This document shows positions 57,401 through 64,000 of a DNA stretch of 64,000 nt, piece by piece; the first letter of the stretch is position 1; the number at the start of each line of letters is the position of its first letter. The stretch spans positions 83,050-147,049 of the forward strand of contig NW_003546483.1 in assembly GCF_000090795.2 (NCBI RefSeq), in the 5' to 3' direction. The position numbers and the translations under genes are program-made. The notes under the pieces were generated by a model, which saw only the letters and a list, made by a program, of their open reading frames with translations, was not told the DNA's origin and ran no database searches. The stretch comes from Amphimedon queenslandica. Its lineage: Eukaryota > Porifera > Demospongiae > Haplosclerida > Niphatidae.

Positions 57401-58128
57401 GTTTTGGCAGCTTACTCTTTAAAGGTGTTGGTTTTTGTATTAATAAAGTAATTCAAGAAGTGCAGGAGCGCATCATTGATAGCAAAGCTGCTGCATCATC
57501 ATCAGATGTTCCGGCAGATGTTCCAGCAGATGTTCCACCTGAATGGGAGTCTCAGGAAACCAACCTTAACTTATTCTCTGTTGCTTCTTCCTCTCCTGAA
57601 TATAAAAGGATTGAGACCTTATTTAAAAAGACGCTTCGAAACTCTCGAATAATTACCATAACACGGATTCAGAATATGTGGCTCCATGAGAAGTACATAC
57701 AACACAGGGACAGGCTTGCTTTAAAAAATAAAGGAAAAATAAATGAGCGTGAGCTATTCCATGGCACGCGTGGTACAGACCCTAAGGAGATATATGATTC
57801 AGAGGAAGGCTTTGATATGAGGTTCAGTGCTAGTGGGATGTGGGGACAAGCTAATTACTTTGCTTCTGATGCTAGCTACTCACACTTATATGCCCACAAG
57901 CACCCATCAGGATATAATGAGATATTTCTAGTGAAACTTCTTGCTGGAGAGTCCTACGAATCAGCAGCTGACTCTACTCTAAGGATGCCTCCTAAAATGA
58001 CGAAACCCAAGGGAGAGCTACAGACTAGATATGATACAGTGACTGGTACCACTAGAGGAACGAAAGTGTTCATGGCATATGATAATCAGAAGGCTTATCC
58101 TGCTTATCTTATTGTGTATGCGGCATAA
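51438..58128 (+). CDS. PARP14-like protein C (five RRM-like, two WWE, PARP; no macrodomain)
   Basis: Four exons (51438-53086, 53551-53961, 54422-55367, 55417-58128) total 5,718 nt, 1,905 residues. Exon 1 encodes five RRM-like domains (IYVGQL with KGFGFIRL; VWVGNI; VVHLTNL; IKVSNL; IIVSGL) and an RKGS repeat linker. Exons 2-4 carry KH-like repeats. Two WWE domains lie at about 56695-57105 and the PARP domain at about 57530-58128. The triad is His (HGTRGTDP), Tyr (NYFASDASYS), Val (KVFMAYD), like gene B. Intron positions and phases match gene B at the RRM exon end (AG|R-F), so B and C are duplicates. C lacks a macrodomain. CCCCGCCCACG lies at 51267 in the upstream region. Confidence 0.9.
53175..53345. 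repeat. Diverged foldback element in PARP C intron 1
   Basis: GGCCTTCATACA, GCTAGCAATGTTTGCGGTTAC and TTTGATCTTGTAAGCAAC match the left arm of the element at 63352; GGCAACATGTTG follows. The arms no longer pair well. Confidence 0.6.
54085..54295 (-). repeat. CCATGG-variant repeat copy in PARP C intron 2
   Basis: Reverse-oriented copy of the 4.1-kb subfamily: GATTTTGGAGCCATTTTTTGG, AAAAACCATGGGCTA and CATAAGTACATCAATATGTATC, plus a run of ten or more G near 54113. Confidence 0.75.
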
Positions 58129-58284
58129 CCAACTATTTTTGACTTATGTATAATTATTGTGTTTGATTGTTACAGTTATCCTTATCATAAAAGTTTTAAA
58201 ATATACCAGAATTTGAAATATGCAAGCAAACCATGCAAAAGGAAGGTGTGGTAGATCTAGGTGCAAGTGTCAGCAGCTCTATTA

Positions 58285-59871
58285 ATGGCCAGCTATACCT
58301 CTTTAGCAGTCTTTCTATTGACTCTCTTCACCTTCACAGCCTCAAAAGAGGCTAATCTTATCCTCCTTGATGACCCTGGAGAAGCAGTCTGTCTGGATGG
58401 ATCACCTCCTGGTTTTTATTACAGGGAAGGTAGATATAGATCTATGATATTGTGAATTGCTTTCTCACTCTCTCATTAATGCAGGGTCGGGTAGTGATGC
58501 TACTAAGATAATAATACATTTAGAAGGAGGAGGAGTGTGTGTGGATGAGGAGGACTGCCTTGGTAGGAGCAAGACTGATCTGGGGTCTTCAAAGAATTGG
58601 AAACAGATGGCAGATTTTGGAGGATTCCTGTCCGACATTAAATTGTTTAATGAAAAGTTTTACGACTGGAATATTGTTTTTGTGAAGTACTGTGATGGGG
58701 GACTTTACTCAGGATACGTGTAAATATTATTATTGTCTTAATATTTTTAATTTCTTTGATTAAAGGTCTCAACCAGTAGATGTGAATGGTACTTCAATAT
58801 ACTTCAGGGGTAATACGATACTTAAAGCAATCATGCAGTACCTTCGTGACAATGGGATCAAAGAAGCATCAGATGTAATACTAACTGGCTGCTCAGGTTA
58901 TACACGGTACTTACTATACAGTGCTGCTTCATTGTTTATTAGCTGGTGGAATCGCTACATACATACATGCTGACTATGTAAGAAGTGTTTTGCCTTCTTC
59001 TGTAAATTACCGTGCAATGTCAGATGCTGGGTAAGCCCCTATTTCATAATATTTACATTTTAATAAATTATTAAATTTAGATATTTCATTGAAGTGCTGA
59101 ATGTTAATGGGGAGCCAATTGCAAAGGAAAGAGGACAGAAAGGTATGCTGCTAATAGTGCTTGTGATAACTGTGTCTTTGTCTTTAGTATATAAGCTACA
59201 TAATATGTCAATCAGCTTGGATGAGGATTGTGCTAAAGATTATACTGGAAATGACACTTATAAGTGCACAGCACCACAGGTATAATTGCATTGTATAATG
59301 TTATAAACTTCAGGGTTTCCCACAAAGCATGCTCAATTGAGTTAAACAGCATACTACATAAGCTTGCAAGAAGCTTTTTAAAATTTATAAAAATCCTGGA
59401 GAATTTGTTCTAAATGTTGAACTCAAACTTATAATCCCTCTCTTCTATTCTCTTAGTATCTGTATCCCTACATAAAAACTCCCATCTTCTCATTTAATTC
59501 ACAATATGATACATGGCAGATAGAGAATAATCTCCAGTTAGACTGTGACCCACCACACTGCACTCCAGAACAGATGGAGAAACTTCAAGAGTTTTTTAAG
59601 GTTGCTTATAAATTCTTTACTTATAATAAATGATTATTATAATCTGTAGGAATTTCAAGCAGCAGAGACTAATATTATAAACTCAACTACTAATGGTGCC
59701 TTTCTTGATTCTTGCTTTGCTCATTGTCAGTCACTTGATAGCCATGGATGGAATAGAGTTAAGGTTGGAGGACAGAGTGCAGCAGAGACATTTGCTAACT
59801 GGTACTTTGGTGAGTCTGAAGGAAGTGTCAAAGAAGTTGATTGTCCTTATCCATGCAATAAATCTTGCTGA
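58285..59871 (+). CDS. Secreted pectin-acetylesterase/Notum-family esterase
   Basis: Eight exons (58285-58429, 58485-58719, 58766-58896, 58943-59030, 59081-59142, 59188-59279, 59457-59600, 59650-59871) join in phase to about 370 residues. Signal peptide from MASYTSLAVFLLTLFTFTAS. Family blocks: HLEGGGVCVDEEDC, YCDGGLYSG, and the Ser-Asp-His triad in GCSAGG (Ser, split by an intron), SQYDTWQ (Asp) and CFAHCQS (His); it ends in DCPYPCNKSC. The spelling is closer to plant-type pectin acetylesterases than to Notum as I recall them. It is an alpha/beta hydrolase removing acyl groups from polysaccharide or protein; substrate uncertain. The next gene, a GH2 enzyme, is 119 bp downstream on the same strand. 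Confidence 0.85.
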
Positions 59872-59990
59872 TATAGTGATACACCTTTTATGTGAATGTG
59901 TGAATGATTTTTTAACTATGAATTTTATATTACACTAAAATGAATTTGATTAATACTCAACTATTGTTTTGCTGTATCACTCTCAGCAAA

Positions 59991-62921
59991 ATGAAAAGGC
60001 TACTCTGCCTCTTCTTTCTATGCCTTTTCTATACTAATTCTGCCTCTCTATCTCTTAACTTTAAGGATGAAGACCCAGTCCAGTCAAGAGAGACAGTCAA
60101 ATTTGATTTTGGCTGGAGATTTCAACTTGGAGGCAACAATATAGCACCATGTCCTGAAAGTGTCTTTCCTAAAAACCTTAGTGGAGTAGAATGCATGGGC
60201 CTTCGATCTGGAAGCTCTAAAAATGCAGATGATTGCAGAGGTGAATGCTGTGCTGATGTGATGTGTGCTATATGGCAATACACTGATAGTCAAGGTTGCT
60301 GGATTGGTCAGAGCAACGATTGCAATCACACCAGTAGTTCTTGGGTTGGTGGAGGAAGGGACACTCCTGCTAAGCCTGTACCACCTCCTGATTCTGGGCC
60401 CACAACTCGTGACTTTGATGACAGCGATTGGGAGATTGTGGATGCACCTCATGACTCACTGATAGGTGGAGAGTATGCACAAAATGGAACTGTAAGGGGA
60501 CAAGCTTACCTCCCGAAGAACATCACTTGGTATAGGAAGCATTTCAATCTACCAGCAGAGTGGAAGGGTAGGATTATATGGGTTTACTTTGAAGGTGTTT
60601 TTCGTTCTTCGACTACATACCTAAATGGACTCATGCTGCATCATGAAGACTCTGGTTATACCAGTTTTGTTGTACGACTTGACAATTGCTCGGGCATTTT
60701 ATTTGGTGATGGGAAGGACAATGAAAATGTTCTCACTATATTGTCTACTCCGAATGAGGGATTCTCTGGTTGGTGGTATGAAGGAGGTGGACTGTACAGA
60801 CACACTTACCTTGTGTCGGCTGATGTGGTTCATATTATACCAGACGGTACATACGTAGCAGCAGCAGTTCATGGGACAATAAAAGCACATGATCCTAACG
60901 ATATCAGCAAAGGGAAATATGTGGACATTGCAGTCATTGGTGTGAGCAGTGAAGTTATTAATGACGATACGAAGGAACAAAAGAGAACCTACCAATATAC
61001 TTTATTTGATGCAGATGGGAAGCAGGTAGGCAATTCAATGCTACCTCCTAGCGATTTCAGTGCTGGTGAACTTAAGGTCCTCACTGATAGCTATACAGCA
61101 AAGAATGTAGAGCTATGGAGTCCAGCCCGTCCATACTTGTACACACTTCAGTGTGAGCTACTGAATAATGCTGATGATGCTGTTATCACTGATAGTGGAG
61201 TGACTGATACATATAACATTACTTTTGGAATACGAAGCACTCAATGGGATCCAGATAAAGGGTTCTTCATAAACGATGGTCATTTTACTTGGAGAGGTTT
61301 CAACAATCATAACGATTTTACCGGAGTAGGTGTTGCAGTTCCCGACAGAATAAACCTGTTTAGAGCACAGTCGATGAGAGCTGTAGGAGCCAATGCTTGG
61401 AGGATGTCACATAATCCACCAATACCAGTGATGCTTGATATAATGGATAATGTTGGTATTTTAGTCTGGGATGAGAACAGGGAATTCGGTGATAATCCAG
61501 TATGGGTAGCAAACCAGCGTAACATGGTCAGAAGGGACAGGAATCATCCGAGTGTAATGGCATGGTCATTTTGTAATGAGGCAGGTTGCAATGCTGGTGA
61601 TTCTGTGCCGGTAGCAAAGGAGTTTGCAGAAGTCTCTAAAGAAGCTGATCCTAATCGCCCAGTGACTGCTAATATGATCAGTGATTTTGGTGGAGCTCTT
61701 TCGTCTCAAATTGACGTGCAAGGCTTCTCACACAAGCCTGGTAATATCTTTGATACATTTCACAAACAGTTCCCAAAGGTACCAACAATTGGCTCTGAAT
61801 GCTGTTCATGCACCACACAGAGAGGAGAGGATTTCCCTGACAACACAAAATTTCTTCTTGGAAACTTTAATGCCAATTGCAACAAAGACCAAACAGAGAG
61901 TCAACTTGACAGATCTTATGTGGTTGGTTGCATGGTGTGGACTTTGTTTGATTATTATGGAGAGCCTGCTTTTGGCTGGCCTCACATCTCATCATCATTT
62001 GGATCAATAGACTTGGCTGGTTTTGCTAAAGCCTCGGCTTACTGGTATCGCTCTTGGTGGCTCTACAATGGGGTCCACAATCACAGCACTGGTGGGATCG
62101 ACGTTCCTCTTAATCCTCCAAAACTCATTAATCCTGATGCTCAACCAGCTGAAGACAATCCTCAAGATGGCTACCTTGTACACATAGTGGAGCACTGGGA
62201 TAAGAATGATGCAGCTCCAAAGCGTACGATACATGTCTATACTAATGCACCATCAGCTGAACTATTTGTAAATGGGAAATCTCAAGGAGTCAAGACTTTA
62301 GTGTGGCAAGGATGGGCAGAATGGGACGGAGTAGCTTACGAAGATGGCAACCTAACAGCTAATGCTATGGACGACAAGAATGCTATTGTAGCCAGACATA
62401 CTAGACTAACTACAGGAGATCCTGCAAAGATAGTAGCAATGCTAGATGTGCCAAACGACGACACGGGAACAGGCTCCGCACTAGTACTTGATGGACAAGA
62501 CTCTGGTATGGTCAGTGCTGTATTGCTTGATTCTAATGGAAGAGTGGCTCATGGCTCGTCTCTCAATATAACGTTCAGTATCACGAGTGGCCCTGGGAGG
62601 ATCATTGGTGTGGGGAATGGTAACCCTCAGTGTCATGAGCCTAATCATGCCACATGGCGTAGTGCTTATCACGGGCTGGCCCGTGCTATTGTACAAGTAA
62701 CTCAAGACCATACTACAGCTAATAGAGACCGTATGATACAAATTGATAGCGATGGGGGGCAGAGGACTCTGGTTGGAGACCCACGTGATCCCAAGAGGTT
62801 TCTTGATGATATAGTTGTACAAGTGTCTGCTGAAGGTGTTGGTACAGCTACTGTGTCTATACCAACCAGTACTGATCCTAATGATGGTGTGATTTCAACT
62901 GCTAGGAAATCACGACAATAG
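59991..62921 (+). CDS. Secreted GH2-family glycosidase (beta-galactosidase-like), intronless
   Basis: A single exon encodes 976 residues from the ATG at 59991, which gives a signal peptide (MKRLLCLFFLCLFYTNSAS); an in-frame ATG lies upstream at 59940. GH2 landmarks: FDFGWRFQLGG, WYRKHFNLP, GWWYEGGGLYRHTYL, RGFNNHNDFTGVG, SHNPPIPVMLD, acid/base Glu in WSFCNEAGC and nucleophile Glu in TIGSECCSC. Between the first beta strand and the sugar-binding domain sits a Cys-rich insert of about 60 residues (DDCRGECCADVMCAIWQY, QGCWIGQ). It probably cleaves beta-galactosides or related glycans outside the cell. The lack of introns among intron-rich neighbours hints at transfer or retroposition; unproven. 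Confidence 0.85.
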   Translation: MKRLLCLFFLCLFYTNSASLSLNFKDEDPVQSRETVKFDFGWRFQLGGNNIAPCPESVFPKNLSGVECMGLRSGSSKNADDCRGECCADVMCAIWQYTDSQGCWIGQSNDCNHTSSSWVGGGRDTPAKPVPPPDSGPTTRDFDDSDWEIVDAPHDSLIGGEYAQNGTVRGQAYLPKNITWYRKHFNLPAEWKGRIIWVYFEGVFRSSTTYLNGLMLHHEDSGYTSFVVRLDNCSGILFGDGKDNENVLTILSTPNEGFSGWWYEGGGLYRHTYLVSADVVHIIPDGTYVAAAVHGTIKAHDPNDISKGKYVDIAVIGVSSEVINDDTKEQKRTYQYTLFDADGKQVGNSMLPPSDFSAGELKVLTDSYTAKNVELWSPARPYLYTLQCELLNNADDAVITDSGVTDTYNITFGIRSTQWDPDKGFFINDGHFTWRGFNNHNDFTGVGVAVPDRINLFRAQSMRAVGANAWRMSHNPPIPVMLDIMDNVGILVWDENREFGDNPVWVANQRNMVRRDRNHPSVMAWSFCNEAGCNAGDSVPVAKEFAEVSKEADPNRPVTANMISDFGGALSSQIDVQGFSHKPGNIFDTFHKQFPKVPTIGSECCSCTTQRGEDFPDNTKFLLGNFNANCNKDQTESQLDRSYVVGCMVWTLFDYYGEPAFGWPHISSSFGSIDLAGFAKASAYWYRSWWLYNGVHNHSTGGIDVPLNPPKLINPDAQPAEDNPQDGYLVHIVEHWDKNDAAPKRTIHVYTNAPSAELFVNGKSQGVKTLVWQGWAEWDGVAYEDGNLTANAMDDKNAIVARHTRLTTGDPAKIVAMLDVPNDDTGTGSALVLDGQDSGMVSAVLLDSNGRVAHGSSLNITFSITSGPGRIIGVGNGNPQCHEPNHATWRSAYHGLARAIVQVTQDHTTANRDRMIQIDSDGGQRTLVGDPRDPKRFLDDIVVQVSAEGVGTATVSIPTSTDPNDGVISTARKSRQ

Positions 62922-63696
62922 GAGAACACTCTGATATAACTGCTGCTGCTATTTTTAACTATAACGGCTGATGCTACTTATTAAACTGCTATATTTGCTT
63001 TTATATTATTTTGCTTTTTTCTTTGAAAAATTTTGTTCTTGAAAAAATTTCAATAGGTACATCAACAATTGAAAATTTTATAGCCACAAACTAATGATAA
63101 TAAAAAGCATACCTGTCTAACATTTAATAATTATTTTCTTTAATTAATTTAACTTGTTCTTTGACAGTCTCATTCTTTAAGCTCGATAACTGATTTAAAA
63201 GTGCTAGATCTAGATCTAGAAGTTTCTCACTTAACTTACAAGTTACACAAAATCATCTATAAAAAAAACTATTATAACAACTCATTATTATGACACTGTG
63301 ATGATTGATCGAATATTAGATCTAGACTCTACTTAGAGAAATTAGACTGAAGGCCTTCATACACTGGGCAACATGTTGCTAGCAACATTTGTGGTTATTT
63401 TGATCTTATAAGCAACATGTTGCCAGAAACAGAAGGCTGTGCAACATGTTGCTTACAAGGTCAAAGTAACCACAAATGCTGCAAGCAACATGTTGCCTAG
63501 TGTATGCCTGGCTTAATAATCTATTCTATGGGTGGAATTTTTGAGGAGGAGCATTACGCCGGAAACTACTGCCTCTCTCTTTCTCTTAATATTCTTTCTC
63601 AGTTTCTCTCTCTCTGTCTCAGTTTATAGTTTATACACCACATACAGTACACATTGCAGCTGGAGACTGTGTCTCTTCAGCCAAAGGAAACGTCAA
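62922..63696. other. Intergenic region with foldback element
   Basis: AT-rich, 775 bp. It holds TCTAGATCTAG-type short palindromes near 63209 and 63316 and the foldback element listed separately. A CT-rich tract (63570-63640) precedes the last gene. Confidence 0.5.
63352..63512. mobile_element. Foldback (MITE-like) element with GCAACATGTTGC palindromes
   Basis: Arms 63352-63423 and 63441-63512 are inverted copies about 72 bp long with roughly ten mismatches, around a 17-bp loop. Each arm carries GCAACATGTTGC twice (63368, 63412, 63441, 63485) and the block CATTTGTGGTTA. No coding capacity. A diverged relative lies in PARP C intron 1. Confidence 0.8.
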
Positions 63697-64000
63697 ATGG
63701 CGACTCCTGTGTACGGTAAGTAACTAAGCATAGACACAAGGAACTGTGGGAAGCATAAAGTCGAGCATAAACTGCATAGCGTTCTTACTTCAGCATGTTG
63801 AATAGTTTTCTCTCACTTTAGGTGTAGTTATAGCTTTACTGGCTATTCTAGTAGTGGCAGAATTTGTGATTATAATAATGATTTTGAGACGAATGAAAAG
63901 AATTCAAGTAAGAAAATGATCTAGATCTATTATGATTATATAATTCTGACAGCTAGAGTACATTATCAATGATCGTACACCATCAATTTTCGGACACTTG
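63697..64000 (+). CDS. N-terminal part of a small membrane protein (runs off the window)
   Basis: Exons 63697-63715, 63822-63907 and 63953 to the edge join in phase. The protein begins MATPVYG and has a membrane helix (VVIALLAILVVAEFVIIIMI) followed by a basic RRMKRIQ and then LEYIINDRTPSIFGHL. This is a signal-anchor arrangement. Family not recognised. Confidence 0.6.

Noticed and set aside
1-64000. tRNA and rRNA genes
   Set aside because: Scanned by eye for cloverleaf-like GTTCRA boxes and conserved rRNA blocks; none convincing. A dedicated tRNA search would be needed to exclude them.

Overview
This is animal nuclear DNA, most likely from a demosponge; the gene content and style resemble Amphimedon queenslandica. 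The DNA is AT-rich and gene-dense, with intergenic gaps of about 100-500 bp. Introns are GT-AG and many are tiny (49 bp at 16249-16297), and exon phases join cleanly. Animal genes (smoothelin, RAD51C, SPT4, EMI/EGF/FN3 receptor, macro/WWE/PARP proteins) sit beside a vitamin B6 synthase (PDX1) that most animals have lost. Species is inferred, not proven.

Layout. 1-14.4 kb: the tail of a membrane protein, KXD1, a divergent SLC15-like transporter, a smoothelin-like actin-binding gene, RAD51C and a secreted C45-type hydrolase, all minus strand except the first. 14.6-27.6 kb: one very large minus-strand gene that I read as a HELZ2-like protein of roughly 3,500 residues, with a CCCH finger, three SF1 helicase modules and an RNB exonuclease domain. 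It is head-to-head with SPT4. 25.6-30.8 kb: its 5' part plus SPT4 appears twice, on either side of a 10-N gap, which looks like two unmerged contig ends. 31-34.8 kb: an intron-bearing deacetylase/amidohydrolase and a tandem-duplicated gene of unknown function. 35-38.8 kb: an EMI-EGF-FN3 receptor. 39-58.1 kb: three PARP14-like genes with a PDX1 gene between the second and third. 58.3-62.9 kb: a pectin-acetylesterase/Notum-family esterase and an intronless GH2 glycosidase, both secreted. 63.7 kb to the end: the start of a small membrane protein gene.

How the genes may work together. HELZ2 and PARP14 are interferon-stimulated, nucleic-acid or ADP-ribose effectors in vertebrates. A window holding a HELZ2-like giant and three PARP14-like genes suggests a defence-flavoured neighbourhood, but that is inference. 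The esterase and GH2 genes look like a secreted carbohydrate-degrading pair.

Repeats. A family with a period of about 177-187 bp, centred on a CTATAG-cored palindrome, recurs in introns of at least six genes in both orientations. A foldback element lies at 63.4 kb. A 26-bp perfect hairpin flanked by 9-bp direct repeats has inserted into the end of a coding sequence and extended it.
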